From: a bacterium
GTDB taxonomy: Bacteria > Myxococcota_A > Polyangia > Nannocystales > Nannocystaceae
Direction of reading: 5' to 3'
Assembly: GCA_024742475.1 (NCBI GenBank)
Contig: JANSYI010000039.1
Coordinates: forward strand, 1-64,000
DNA length: 64,000 nucleotides
Each line of letters starts with the position of its first letter. Positions within the stretch are counted from its first letter, which is position 1. The position numbers and the translations under genes were made by a program. This document shows, one piece after another, positions 49,901 to 59,881 of the stretch. The notes beneath the pieces were generated by a model. It did not search any database, was not told the DNA's origin, and worked only from the letters and a program-made list of their open reading frames with translations.

Positions 49901-50304
49901 CCCCGAAAGCGATCTCGCCTGGGTCCCGCGAGCCGAGCGCCCCCGCCGAAATCGACACGCTGCTCACGTTCGTGCCCGAGCTGTCCTTCTTTCGCGAGTT
50001 CGACGACTGTGTCCCCACGGTAGGCGGCACCGCATCGCACGAGGAGGTCGACGCCCACTACGACGACGCCGCACTCGAGCCCGTCCTCGTGGCCCTTCGT
50101 TCCCTGGCCGAGCGCGCCTCCGCCGACGCCAACGGCGGGCTCGCCTTCCTCGTCCGCACGATGCTGCACTTCCTGCAGGCGCAGAAGGTGCCCCCGTCAC
50201 AGCACCCTCTTCTCGTTGCGCTCTACCTGCGCGGCACCGCCAGAGCGACCGGCTCGACCGAGAACGCGCGCACCATCGCGTCGCTCATGGACCGCTGGGG
50301 CTAG
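49897..50304 (+). CDS. Conserved-looking hypothetical protein, 135 aa
   Basis: The protein is mostly helical: LLTFVPELSFFREFDDC, a central PTVGGTASHEEVDAHY loop, then helices ALEPVLVALRSLAERASA and FLVRTMLHFLQAQKVPPSQHPLLVALY. No signal peptide or membrane helix. I recognise no family. Its GTG start overlaps the sulfotransferase-like gene, so the two are co-translated and may act together. It converges on the NtrC-type regulator gene; their stop codons lie in a 14-base palindrome. Confidence 0.6.
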   Translation: MTPKAISPGSREPSAPAEIDTLLTFVPELSFFREFDDCVPTVGGTASHEEVDAHYDDAALEPVLVALRSLAERASADANGGLAFLVRTMLHFLQAQKVPPSQHPLLVALYLRGTARATGSTENARTIASLMDRWG

Positions 50305-50310
50305 CAGCTG

Positions 50311-50314
<4 letters not shown>
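50301..50314. repeat. 14-base perfect palindrome spanning two convergent stop codons
   Basis: CTAGCAGCTGCTAG contains the TAG stop of the 135-residue gene (50302-50304) and the TAG stop of the regulator gene on the other strand (50313-50311). As RNA its two halves can pair into a short hairpin, but the arms are too short to be a strong terminator. Confidence 0.7.
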
Positions 50315-51708
<1,394 letters not shown>

Positions 51709-51718
51709 GGTCCAGAGT

Positions 51719-51787
51719 GTCTCACAGCTCGAGACGTGAGACGCACTGTCTCGCCGAGAGACAACTCCGGTTGTGAGACACTGTCTC
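51719..51787. promoter_or_regulatory. Cluster of TGTCTC/GAGACA dyads between divergent genes
   Basis: The gap between the regulator start (51708) and the PPP gene holds three dyads built from one core. GTCTCAC pairs with GTGAGAC (51719-51725, 51736-51742). TGTCTC is followed by GAGAGACA (51747-51752, 51756-51763). GAGACACTGTCTC is itself a perfect palindrome (51775-51787). A repeated operator core near a regulator gene usually marks autoregulation. No clear sigma-54 -24/-12 box is seen. Confidence 0.6.
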
Positions 51788-51859
51788 TCGGTGCCGCGCA
51801 CGCGCCGCCGTACGCGGCCCTGCAGCATCGGCGGGGTCCTGCTACGGTCCGCGCCCGAA

Positions 51860-52738
51860 ATGGTGGGGGAACGAGCATCGCGTGCGTGGTGGCACGGGAA
51901 GAAGGTCGCGCGTCTCCCTCGCGAGGGCACGCTCTTGGTCGCCACCGACCTGCAGGGCAACTGGGCGGACTACTGCGCCCTCAAGGAGCTGTACGCGGCC
52001 GAGAAAGCCAAGGGCTCCGAGCCGACCCTCCTGTTCTGCGGGGACATGGTGCACGGACCCAGCGACGCGCTCGCACAGCCCGAAGCGTGGCCCGACTTCC
52101 TCGGGACGCGGTACGAAGACCGAAGCGCGGAGCTCATCCTCGATTTCATCGACTTCGCCTCCGCGGAGAACGTCATCGGCCTGCTCGGCAACCACGAACA
52201 CGCGCATGTGGGTGGCCCGGTGGTCAGCAAGTTTCACCCCGATGAGGCGGCGGTGCTCAACGACAAGCTCGGCGAGCGGCGCGAGAGCGTCTGCGCGTTT
52301 CTCGAGGGGCTGCCGCTCATCGCGGTCTCGGAGTGTGGCGCGAGCTTCTGTCATGGCGCTCCTCGACGAACCGAGCCCGACCTCGAGAGCTACGAGGGCA
52401 TCGACTATCAAGGGTTCGACGAAACGTCGATCGTGAGCATCCACGAGCACACCACCCTCGGCGCGCTGCTGTGGTCACGACACGCCACGCCTGAGCAGGC
52501 GCGTGCGTTTCTCGAGGCCACATCCGTGACGGACGAGCCCGCGGGCGTCGTCGTCTACGGCCACGACGTGGTGCGCGACGGATACGAGCGCATCGGCGAT
52601 GAGCAACTGTGCCTCTCGACCTCGTTCGGGCTCAACGACGCGGACAAGCACTACCTGCGCATCGACCTCTCGAAGCGCTACGACTCCGTGCACGATCTTC
52701 GCCTCGGTCACGAGCTGCTTCCGCTCTACCCGCAATGA
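51860..52738 (+). CDS. PPP-type (calcineurin-like) metallophosphoesterase
   Basis: The 292-residue protein carries the metal-site motifs of the PPP phosphatase group: DLQGNW in place of the usual D-x-HG (about residue 30), GDMVHG, GNHEHA (complete NHE), then late His residues in CHGAPRR and VVYGHDVV. PPP enzymes remove phosphate from Ser/Thr residues and are the natural counterparts of Hanks kinases. The GNHEH motif and the DLQGN motif close to SDLHGN make this assignment better than a simple nucleotidase. The ATG (51860) follows the dyad cluster. The stop overlaps the COG3044 ATPase gene by four bases. Confidence 0.85.
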   Translation: MVGERASRAWWHGKKVARLPREGTLLVATDLQGNWADYCALKELYAAEKAKGSEPTLLFCGDMVHGPSDALAQPEAWPDFLGTRYEDRSAELILDFIDFASAENVIGLLGNHEHAHVGGPVVSKFHPDEAAVLNDKLGERRESVCAFLEGLPLIAVSECGASFCHGAPRRTEPDLESYEGIDYQGFDETSIVSIHEHTTLGALLWSRHATPEQARAFLEATSVTDEPAGVVVYGHDVVRDGYERIGDEQLCLSTSFGLNDADKHYLRIDLSKRYDSVHDLRLGHELLPLYPQ

Positions 52739-54420
52739 GCACGCTCGACGATCTGCGAGCGCTGCTGCTCCGCATCGACGGCGGGGGCTACGGCGGCTAC
52801 AAGCGAGCGCTGGGATTGTGGACGGGTGACGACATGGACGTTGCGCTCGACCACGTGCAAGGCGACCCGTTCGCCGCGGCGTCGGTCGTGCGCTTGCGAA
52901 TTCGCAACCACGGGTTCGATGCGCAGCAGTACCGCCCAGGGCCACGCCAGGTGGCCCTGTGTGACCTTCTGTTGCGTCGTTTTTCGTTCGCCTCACGCAA
53001 CGTGGAGCGGCGCGGGAGCGGCAAGTCGGGCGTGGTGCAGGTCGATGCCGGCGGTGCTGCCATGCTCGCACGCAGCGGCTGCGCGTTCGTCGACGACGCC
53101 CTCGAACTTCGTATCCGAGTCGGGCTCCCCGCGCGCGGGCGCAGAGTCATGGGGCGCGCTGCGGTGTCGCTGCTCCTGGACGCGCTCCCTCGAGCGGCCG
53201 AGGCTGTGCGGTCGCGGTCGGTTCCGGCCGAGGACGTCCAGCGGTGGCAACGCTCCGCGCTCGAGCACGCGTCCTTGGTGGAGCAGCTCGAAGACGCGGG
53301 GCTCGTGGCGTTCGTCGCCGACGGTTCCGTCCTTCCCCGCGCCTCCGGGGTCGATCACGCGCCGCTGCAGAGCGCCGTCACCTTCGAGGCGCCTCCCTCT
53401 CTACGCGTCCAGCTTCGCGATCTCGACGGCGGCAGCGTTCCCGGCCTGGGTATTCCACGCGGCGTCACGCTGATCGCAGGCGCGGGCTTTCATGGCAAGA
53501 GCACGCTGCTGCAGGCGATCGCGCAGGGCGTGTTGCCGCACGTGCCCGGCGACGGCCGCGAGCGCGTCGCCACCGTCCCCTCGGCGATGAAGCTCCGCTC
53601 CGAGGACGGGCGCGCGGTCACGGGGGTCGACGTCCGCCCGTTCATCAGCGCGCTGCCCGGTGGACGCGACACGAGCCGGTTCGAGACCGCGGATGCTTCG
53701 GGCAGCACGAGCCTTGCCGCGTCGATCCTCGAGTCGGTCGAGGCGGGCAGCACCGCGCTGCTTCTCGACGAGGATACCTGCGCCACGAACCTGCTCGTCC
53801 GCGACGCTCGCATGCAGGCCCTGATCGACCGCGACACCATCACGCCGCTCGTCGATCGCGTGCAGCAGCTCGCGGCCGACCTCGACGTGTCCACCGTGCT
53901 CGTCGTCGGCGGCAGCGGGGACTACCTCGATGTCGCCGACACGGTCATCACCATGGACGAGTACCGACCCCACGACGCGTCGGATCGAGCGCGGCGTGTA
54001 TGTGTCGACCTCCCCAGCCAACGCGCCAGGGTTCCAGCCCAACTGGATTGGAGTGCGCCTGCGCGTATCCCCGTCCCAAAGTCTCTGCGGCCCGCGTCGA
54101 GCCGCGGGCGCAGCCGGGTGCGCGCACACGGTCTGCGCGACCTCGCCTACGGCGACGACACGATCGTCCTCGACGGCTTGGAACAGCTCGTCGATCCCTC
54201 ACAGGTACGAACGCTCGGCGTCTTGCTCGAATGGGCCAGCCAACAGCCGCAGGGCTCGACGGTGGCGGAACTCTCGGGCAGAGCGGTCGCCAAGGCCCAG
54301 GAGGAGGGGCTCTACGACATGCGCACCTCTCCCGAGCTCGCCGCGGTCCGTGCCCAAGATGTGGCCGCCGCGCTCAATCGACTTCGCGGACTGAGACTCG
54401 ACCGATCCGAAGGTCGTTGA
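52735..54420 (+). CDS. ABC-class P-loop ATPase of the COG3044 family
   Basis: The 561-residue protein matches predicted ATPases of the ABC class in bacteria (COG3044). It begins with the conserved LLLRIDGGGYGGYKRALGLW segment and later has the Walker A AGAGFHGKSTLL (about residue 250), a signature-like GSTSLAASILESVEAGS, and a Walker B with catalytic acidic residues, ALLLDEDTCATNLL. The family has no transmembrane part and no proven role; a trypanosome relative works in RNA editing. Translationally coupled to the PPP gene (ATGA). Confidence 0.85.
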   Translation: MSTLDDLRALLLRIDGGGYGGYKRALGLWTGDDMDVALDHVQGDPFAAASVVRLRIRNHGFDAQQYRPGPRQVALCDLLLRRFSFASRNVERRGSGKSGVVQVDAGGAAMLARSGCAFVDDALELRIRVGLPARGRRVMGRAAVSLLLDALPRAAEAVRSRSVPAEDVQRWQRSALEHASLVEQLEDAGLVAFVADGSVLPRASGVDHAPLQSAVTFEAPPSLRVQLRDLDGGSVPGLGIPRGVTLIAGAGFHGKSTLLQAIAQGVLPHVPGDGRERVATVPSAMKLRSEDGRAVTGVDVRPFISALPGGRDTSRFETADASGSTSLAASILESVEAGSTALLLDEDTCATNLLVRDARMQALIDRDTITPLVDRVQQLAADLDVSTVLVVGGSGDYLDVADTVITMDEYRPHDASDRARRVCVDLPSQRARVPAQLDWSAPARIPVPKSLRPASSRGRSRVRAHGLRDLAYGDDTIVLDGLEQLVDPSQVRTLGVLLEWASQQPQGSTVAELSGRAVAKAQEEGLYDMRTSPELAAVRAQDVAAALNRLRGLRLDRSEGR

Positions 54421-54435
54421 CCCGACACTGCCTGG

Positions 54436-55797
54436 GTGGTGGAGTGCAGCCGCGTGCGAGACCGAACCAAGCGAATCCTCGCGATCGCGTTGCCCATCAT
54501 CGGGGGCATGGTCTCTCAGAACGTCCTCAACCTGGTCGACCTCGCGATGGTCGCGACCGAAGGCGACGCAGCCGTAGCCGCGGTGGGCGTGGGGGGCTTC
54601 GCAAACTTCCTCGCGTTCTCGTTCATCACCGGGCTCTCGGCCGGCGTCCAGAGCATCGCCGCGCGACGCAAGGGTGAGGGGCGCGACGGCGAGACGGCGA
54701 TCCCCCTCAACGCCGCGCTGCTGCTTGGGCTCGCGCTGGGCATCCCGCTGTCGGTCGGGCTGTACCACTTGGTGCCGTGGTTCTTCCCGCTGCAGAACCC
54801 GGATCCCGCCGTGCTCGACATCGGCATCCCCTACTTGCAGGCGCGGCTCGTCGCGATGTCGGCCGTGGCCATGAACTTCTCGTTCCGGGGCTACTGGAAC
54901 GCCGTCGACCTCTCCAAGCTCTACCTCCGCACGCTGTTGGTCATGCACGCGTGCAACATCTTGTTCAACTGGATGTTCATCTTCGGCAACCTCGGCGCGC
55001 CGGAGCTCGGGGCGTACGGTGCGGGGGTTTCTTCGGCCATCGCCACATATATCGGCTCGCTGTTCTACGTGTGGCTGGGGTTCCGGCACGCCCGAGACGC
55101 AGGCTTCCTCCGCGGCCTGCCCGACCGCAAGACCTTCCGCTCGATCATCACGCTCGCGCTCCCCAACGGGCTGCAGCAGTTCATGTTCGCGGCCGGGTTC
55201 AACGTGCTGTTTTGGATCCTCGGCCACATCGCGATGGGCGAGGAGGGCAACCACTCGACGGTCGACGTCGCGGCCGCCAACGCGCTGGTGAACGTCACGC
55301 TCGTCGCACTGCTGCCGGGCATCGCGCTGGGCATCGCGGCGGCATCGTTGGTTGGCCAAGCCCTCGGGCGACAGGATCCCGAGGACGCCTACGCGTGGGG
55401 CTGGGACGTCGCCCGCATCGCCGTCGTGGTCATGGGCAGCCTCGGCTTGCCGATGGCGCTCTTCCCCGACCTCGTGCTCTCCCCGTTCCTGCACTCCGCC
55501 GATGCGCTCGAAACCGCGCGCTGGCCGATGCGCCTGGCCGGCGTGTTCATCGCGTTCGACGGCATCGGCATGGTGCTGATGAACGCGATGTTAGGAGCGG
55601 GCGCCAATCGGACGGTGATGATTGTGTCAGTCGCACTACAGTGGGGATTGTTCCTGCCCATTGCGTTCGTGCTCGGCCCGATCCTCGGTTTTGGCATTCT
55701 GCCCATCTGGATCGCCCAACTAGCGTATCGGAGCCTCACCGCGGTGGCATTTGCCGTGCTCTGGCGGCGCAAAGCGTGGACTCAGATCGAGCTTTGA
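54436..55797 (+). CDS. MATE-family multidrug/cation antiporter
   Basis: The 453-residue protein has twelve predicted membrane helices in two similar halves, with MATE hallmarks: the N-lobe ALPIIGGMVSQNVLNLVDLAMVA with conserved Asp, and the C-lobe half with ALPNGLQQFMFAAGFNVLFW and the central VNVTLVALLPGIALGIAAASLVGQALG segment. These carriers exchange Na+ or H+ for cationic compounds or metabolites. Start GTG 54436, with a second GTG three bases later. It follows the COG3044 gene by 15 bases, in the same direction, but no link is evident. Confidence 0.9.
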   Translation: MVECSRVRDRTKRILAIALPIIGGMVSQNVLNLVDLAMVATEGDAAVAAVGVGGFANFLAFSFITGLSAGVQSIAARRKGEGRDGETAIPLNAALLLGLALGIPLSVGLYHLVPWFFPLQNPDPAVLDIGIPYLQARLVAMSAVAMNFSFRGYWNAVDLSKLYLRTLLVMHACNILFNWMFIFGNLGAPELGAYGAGVSSAIATYIGSLFYVWLGFRHARDAGFLRGLPDRKTFRSIITLALPNGLQQFMFAAGFNVLFWILGHIAMGEEGNHSTVDVAAANALVNVTLVALLPGIALGIAAASLVGQALGRQDPEDAYAWGWDVARIAVVVMGSLGLPMALFPDLVLSPFLHSADALETARWPMRLAGVFIAFDGIGMVLMNAMLGAGANRTVMIVSVALQWGLFLPIAFVLGPILGFGILPIWIAQLAYRSLTAVAFAVLWRRKAWTQIEL

Positions 55798-55857
55798 GCG
55801 CACCCGACCGGCAACAGAACATGGATCCGCGGCTCAGAACAACGTTATAGTCGGCCC

Positions 55858-56259
55858 GTGGGCACGTTGGACAGCGCCTCGCCGACGACGGTCGCGCTGG
55901 TCGACGACGACCTCGATCTCCTCGAGGCGACCCGCCGACGCATCGTCGTCTCTTTGCCCGACGTCGAGGTGCGGATCTACTCCGACACCACAGATGCGCT
56001 CGCGGCACTGACCGAGGTGTCACATGGACTCGCGATCCTCGATGTCGACATGCCGGGGATGTCGGGGCTCGAGCTCGCGGCGGTACTTCGCGAGCGGAGG
56101 CCAGAGCTCCCGGTGGTGTTCATGACGGGCACGTCCAAACAGAACATGGTGCAAGAGTACGAGCGCGTGGGCGCGGTCGCGTGGCTTCGCAAGCCAGTGC
56201 CGGGCCGAGTGTTGATCGAGACCATTCTCGAGCACGCGTTGCGCACGCCCGCAACCTGA
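55858..56259 (+). CDS. Single-domain response regulator (receiver only)
   Basis: The 133-residue protein is a complete CheY-like receiver: acidic pair in ALVDDDLDLL (about 13-22), phosphorylated Asp62 in ILDVDMPGMSGLEL, Thr in FMTGTSK and the conserved Lys112 in WLRKPVPG. There is no output domain, so it probably works by phosphoryl transfer or protein contact with a partner. No histidine kinase gene lies in the window. GTG 55858 is the start. Confidence 0.9.
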   Translation: MGTLDSASPTTVALVDDDLDLLEATRRRIVVSLPDVEVRIYSDTTDALAALTEVSHGLAILDVDMPGMSGLELAAVLRERRPELPVVFMTGTSKQNMVQEYERVGAVAWLRKPVPGRVLIETILEHALRTPAT

Positions 56260-56264
56260 AGCGT

Positions 56265-56837
56265 TTGCTGAGCATTCAGCGTTTCGGGTTCACCCTCGAG
56301 TTGCTCTTCGCGTGCTCGCAGGACGTCGACGAGGGCCCGGGCTTCGGGTCCGGCGCGAGCGGTGCCAACCCCGCATCTGCAAGTGCCGGGACCGAAACGG
56401 AAACGGCAACCGAAACCGAATCCGCGGGATCCTCGGGGCAGCCCCGTGCCGGCAGCTCGAGATCGGAGTCGGGCAACCCCTCGCCCACGGGCGGCCCGAG
56501 CAGCGGCGGGCAAGGCGACCCCACATCGGGCACGACGTCAGACGTACCGACCACCACGAACCCCACGTCGACGAGCGACCCCTCCGCGGGCAGCGCGACC
56601 GGCGACGCCGACACCTCGGCGGGTGGAGGAACCCCGCTCGACCCCGACCTCGACGTGCCCGACGAGGGCGAGACGTGCTCCGCGCCGGGCAGCATGAACG
56701 AGTGTCGTGCCGGTTCTACACGGCGGAAGAAGGGCGATGCGAGAGCTGCGAAGCTCGGTGCGTTCGGGTGCGGGCCGATCGACGCCTGCCTCGACGTCGG
56801 ACACCCCACCCATGGTGTGTGCGACCCGTTTGCGTGA
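56265..56837 (+). CDS. Putative lipoprotein with Ser/Thr/Gly linker (TTG start)
   Basis: The 190-residue reading starts at TTG 56265 and gives a short hydrophobic N-terminus with a lipobox-like LLFAC. Residues 21-125 are a Ser/Thr/Gly/Pro linker in the style of the local lipoproteins. The end has five Cys (CSAPGSMNEC, CGPIDAC, VCDPFA). The Lys/Arg-rich patch before the last Cys pair (RRKKGDARAAKL) is unusual for this type of domain, so a frameshift there is possible. A frame open upstream runs into the receiver gene and is not used. Moderate confidence that the gene is real. Confidence 0.5.
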   Translation: MLSIQRFGFTLELLFACSQDVDEGPGFGSGASGANPASASAGTETETATETESAGSSGQPRAGSSRSESGNPSPTGGPSSGGQGDPTSGTTSDVPTTTNPTSTSDPSAGSATGDADTSAGGGTPLDPDLDVPDEGETCSAPGSMNECRAGSTRRKKGDARAAKLGAFGCGPIDACLDVGHPTHGVCDPFA

Positions 56838-56879
56838 AACGAGCCAGGCGCGGTCGAATCGTGCTTCAATCTGGGGACG

Positions 56880-57470
56880 ATGCGTAGGATCGCGTTTGCC
56901 CTGAGCCTCTGCCTTGTCGCCTGCGGAGAAGAGGACGAGGACCGCAACCCGCCGCCGGTCGGCAGCGGGAATGGAGGCCCGATGGTTGGCAGCGCCGGGA
57001 GCTCCAACCCCTCGGGGTCCTCGGGAGGAGGTGCGGGCACCGGCACGGGCGGAAGCTCGGGGCAGATGACCTCGGGGCTGACCATGGACCCCACGGGCAG
57101 CACGGGCGCGTTGCTCGACACCATCCTCACCGGCCGCTTCCTCGACGGCGGTGGCGGATACGCGCTGCCGATCACCTGCACGGTGCGCTTCCACCGACCC
57201 GGGGAGATCAACCCCTCGAACGGCGTAGAGATGTCGAACACGTTCAGCCGCGCCGTCGAAATCGACGCCTTCCCGCAGTCGTTCACGATCACCAACGACG
57301 ACATCGGCGGCGTCGTCATGCTCGGAGACCCGGGCTACGTCACCTCGGAGTGCGACGTCGATGGAGACAATTTCTTCGACGACGCGGTGGGCGCGTACTT
57401 CCCCGCGCTGCCGATGACCGAGATCTCCATCCCGGCGTCGAGCATCGACCTCACCGTCGGTCCGATCTAG
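56880..57470 (+). CDS. Lipoprotein with Gly/Ser linker, unknown
   Basis: The 196-residue protein has a signal peptide with lipobox LCLVAC, a Gly/Ser/Asn/Pro linker (about 20-75) and a beta-rich C-terminal domain. The last part carries DSEC-type Cys (TCTVRFHRPGE and TSECDVDGDNFFDD), where the acidic VDGDNFFDD could bind calcium. The function is unknown. The gene is convergent with a small ORF on the other strand. Confidence 0.7.
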   Translation: MRRIAFALSLCLVACGEEDEDRNPPPVGSGNGGPMVGSAGSSNPSGSSGGGAGTGTGGSSGQMTSGLTMDPTGSTGALLDTILTGRFLDGGGGYALPITCTVRFHRPGEINPSNGVEMSNTFSRAVEIDAFPQSFTITNDDIGGVVMLGDPGYVTSECDVDGDNFFDDAVGAYFPALPMTEISIPASSIDLTVGPI

Positions 57471-57476
57471 CTGGCG

Positions 57477-57647
57477 CTACATCAGACCCAGATGGAGGAG
57501 CACCGACACGTCGCGGCCGGCGTCCTCCTCGGGCGGTTTCGCGGGCGCCTCGTCGCCTTGCCTCTTGGGGTCCTGCTCGAGCGTTTGCTGAGCGTCTTCG
57601 TCGCGCGACTGGGGTCCGTACAGGTCCTGTTTCGGTTGCGTCATCAT
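57477..57647 (-). CDS. Small hydrophilic protein, 56 aa, unknown
   Basis: This ORF starts at an ATG (57647) behind AGGAGAGGGG and runs to TAG at 57479-57477. Its product is Gln, Glu, Asp and Pro-rich with MTQPKQDLYGPQ, DAQQTLEQDPKRQGDE and a closing hydrophobic RDVSVLLHLGLM. It has good codon composition for this genome and ends within seven bases of the convergent lipoprotein gene. Small hydrophilic ORFs of this kind are easily overlooked. No family is recognised. Confidence 0.6.
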   Translation of the reverse strand: MMTQPKQDLYGPQSRDEDAQQTLEQDPKRQGDEAPAKPPEEDAGRDVSVLLHLGLM

Positions 57648-57831
57648 GAGCGCCCCTCTCCTAGAAAGTTGGACGCGAAATCGGCGGTTTCGTAGCGCAT
57701 GGCGATTTCAGTTCCTGCAACTACGCCCGTAGCCCGCTGACGCGTCCCTCTCGGAGTCGTTTCTTCGAGTGTGCCAGGCCGATCCACCGGCCGACGTCCT
57801 TTTTTCGAGCCTTTTGGCCCTCTCCGAAGGG

Positions 57832-58332
57832 TCAGGTCCGCCGATCGAGCGCGACGCGAACGTCGTTCTGTCCCGGGTGCAGAACAATCCGCGCGCGTCG
57901 TGACTCGTAGCCGGCCGCACGCACCCAAAGCGTGACTTCCATCGCCCAACGCTCGATGACCATCGGGGGCAGGTTCGACACGAGGAAGTTTGCGTGGGAG
58001 TCGATACCGGGGCAGTCCAGGCAGGAGACGACCGTGCCCGGCGGCATGTCCGTCAGCTTCACGTGCGCCGGCTTGGGCCGTGCCTTCAACACGACCGGCC
58101 CCTCGCATCGGCGGGGAAGCTTCGACGCGCCGTCGTATCGTGGACCGATCAATCGAGCTTCCGCGCCCGCGCGCGGGATCTCGACCGACGGCGCCGCGCT
58201 CCGGGTCTCCGACCCCACCTGGATGCTGTGATGACGCAGCAAGGAGATCGGCATCCCCTCTACGCGTACGACACAAACCGGTGGTGATGGCGCGAGCCAT
58301 AGCCATCCCACGAACCAAGCAACCCAAGACAT
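57832..58332 (-). CDS. Exported protein with PEGA-like end, unknown
   Basis: The 166-residue reading starts at ATG 58332 and has a hydrophobic N-terminus (WVAWFVGWLWLAPSPPVC). The following beta-rich part (about 30-165) contains CEGPVVL, VSCLDCPGID, and the ending VWVRAAGYESRRARIVLHPGQNDVRV-like sequence, here in shorter pieces, reminiscent of PEGA domains (Gly-Tyr, then a charged strand). The family is not certain. The same frame is open to 58602, but the added part is antisense to the kinase gene. It is divergent from the kinase gene. Confidence 0.55.
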   Translation of the reverse strand: MSWVAWFVGWLWLAPSPPVCVVRVEGMPISLLRHHSIQVGSETRSAAPSVEIPRAGAEARLIGPRYDGASKLPRRCEGPVVLKARPKPAHVKLTDMPPGTVVSCLDCPGIDSHANFLVSNLPPMVIERWAMEVTLWVRAAGYESRRARIVLHPGQNDVRVALDRRT

Positions 58333-58420
58333 CGCACTAGTCCAAGGCGCGTAGCGTAGCACTCGGAGCCATTTCCGGTGTCGCTTGTCCCCCGACAGGT
58401 TTGGGCGATACTCGTAGTTT

Positions 58421-59881
58421 GTGAGCGCGCAGCGTCGCACCGCCGCCGATGGTGGTGGCCCTCGATACGAGAGGGTCGAAGAGCTCGCGCGTGGCGGCAT
58501 GGCGGTCCTGGAGCTCGCCCGCACGGTGGGCGCGCACGGTTTCGAAAAATACGTCGCCGTCAAACGCATCGATCCCAGGTGGGCCGACGACCCGGAGTTC
58601 ATCCGGATGTTCCTCGACGAGGCACGGCTCGCCGCGGTTCTCGATCACCCCAACGTCGTGCGTGTGCACGACCTCGGCCACGACGAGGTGGGCCCGTTCT
58701 TCGTGATGGACTACATCCACGGAGAAAACCTGCTCGCGGTCTTCCGACGGGTCGGCGGGCCGCTCCCCCCGGAGCATGTGCTGTCCATCGGCGTCGCCTC
58801 GGCCACCGGGCTGCACCATGCGCACACGCGACGTGACTTCGAGGGGAAGCCGCTTCAGCTCATCCACCGAGACGTGAGCCTGTCGAACATCCTCGTCACC
58901 TACGACGGCGGGGTGAAGCTGGTCGACTTTGGCATCGCCAAGGCGATGGGCGGCGACGGCACCCGGCCGAGCATCCGCAAGGGCAAGGTCGGGTACATGT
59001 CGCCGGAGCAGTGCAAGGGCGCGTCACTCGATGGACGTAGCGACGTCTTCGCGCTCGGCATCGTCTTGTGGGAGCTGCTCGCAGGGCGGCGTCTGTTTCA
59101 CGACGACAACGAGTTCACCTCGATGAACCGCATCGTCAACCACGACGCGCCCTCGTTGCGTGAGGCCAACCCCGCGCTCCCTGAGCCGATTGCAGACGCG
59201 GTCCACCGCGCGCTGCAGCGCCGACCCGACGATCGTTTTTCCGACGCTCGCGAGATGGCGCGCGCGTTGGAGGACGCGGCGACAGAGTCCGGATGCCGCC
59301 CCTCGGCCGATGGCCTGGGCGCGTTCATGGCCGAGCTGTTCGGCGTCCGTGCATACCCGTGGGAGGCGCCGGCGAGCGAAGATACGCCGGTCGAAGGGGA
59401 CGGGACCGACCCGACGCGCGTCGTCACACCTGCGGTCCCCTCGCCGCCGTCGAGCGCCCGCTGGCCGTGGGCCGCAGTCGCCGGCTCAGCGCTGGTCGTC
59501 GGTGCACTTGGGGCATGGGGGGCGTCGCGGCTGCGCACCGAGCCGACGACCCCGGTCGCAACCGAACCCGTCGAGCGCCCCGCAGTCGAGCGCCCTGCGG
59601 TCGAGACCCCGAGCATCGCCGAGCCCGTGCTCGCCGAGTCAGAACCCGTGGCCGAGCCCGACCCGGTCGCAGATCTTCAGCCCGAGCCCGAGCCCGAGCC
59701 CGCGGCGGAGTCCGAGCCCGAGCCCGAGCCGCCGGCTCGAGTGCGCAGGCAGCCTCGCAAGAAACCCCGCAAGCCCAAGCCCAAGCCCAAGCCCAAGCCC
59801 GAGCCCGCGCCATCCGGCGATGGGAAGCCTCCGTCCTTCGACCCTGACGGGTTGGGCCCCGTCCGGTCCGTGCTCCAGTGA
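58421..59881 (+). CDS. Ser/Thr protein kinase with membrane anchor and Glu/Pro-Lys tail
   Basis: The 486-residue protein has a kinase domain (about residues 15-285) with [10 protein letters not shown], Lys in YVAVKRI, the myxobacterial form [12 protein letters not shown] (HRDVS in place of HRDVK), VDFGIAKA and [10 protein letters not shown]. One membrane helix follows at about 347-368 ([20 protein letters not shown]). The exported tail has a Glu/Pro repeat (EPEPEPEP) and a Lys/Pro repeat ([10 protein letters not shown]). GTG 58421 is the start. Its stop overlaps the next gene by GTGA. It is first in a cassette with a TPR protein and an FHA-LuxR protein. Confidence 0.88.
   Translation: MSAQRRTAADGGGPRYERVEELARGGMAVLELARTVGAHGFEKYVAVKRIDPRWADDPEFIRMFLDEARLAAVLDHPNVVRVHDLGHDEVGPFFVMDYIHGENLLAVFRRVGGPLPPEHVLSIGVASATGLHHAHTRRDFEGKPLQLIHRDVSLSNILVTYDGGVKLVDFGIAKAMGGDGTRPSIRKGKVGYMSPEQCKGASLDGRSDVFALGIVLWELLAGRRLFHDDNEFTSMNRIVNHDAPSLREANPALPEPIADAVHRALQRRPDDRFSDAREMARALEDAATESGCRPSADGLGAFMAELFGVRAYPWEAPASEDTPVEGDGTDPTRVVTPAVPSPPSSARWPWAAVAGSALVVGALGAWGASRLRTEPTTPVATEPVERPAVERPAVETPSIAEPVLAESEPVAEPDPVADLQPEPEPEPAAESEPEPEPPARVRRQPRKKPRKPKPKPKPKPEPAPSGDGKPPSFDPDGLGPVRSVLQ

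Noticed and set aside
57760-57830. Possible terminator after the PEGA-like gene
   Set aside because: The minus-strand hairpin (CCCTT/GAGGG) is only five pairs and separated from the A/T run by other sequence; too weak to list.
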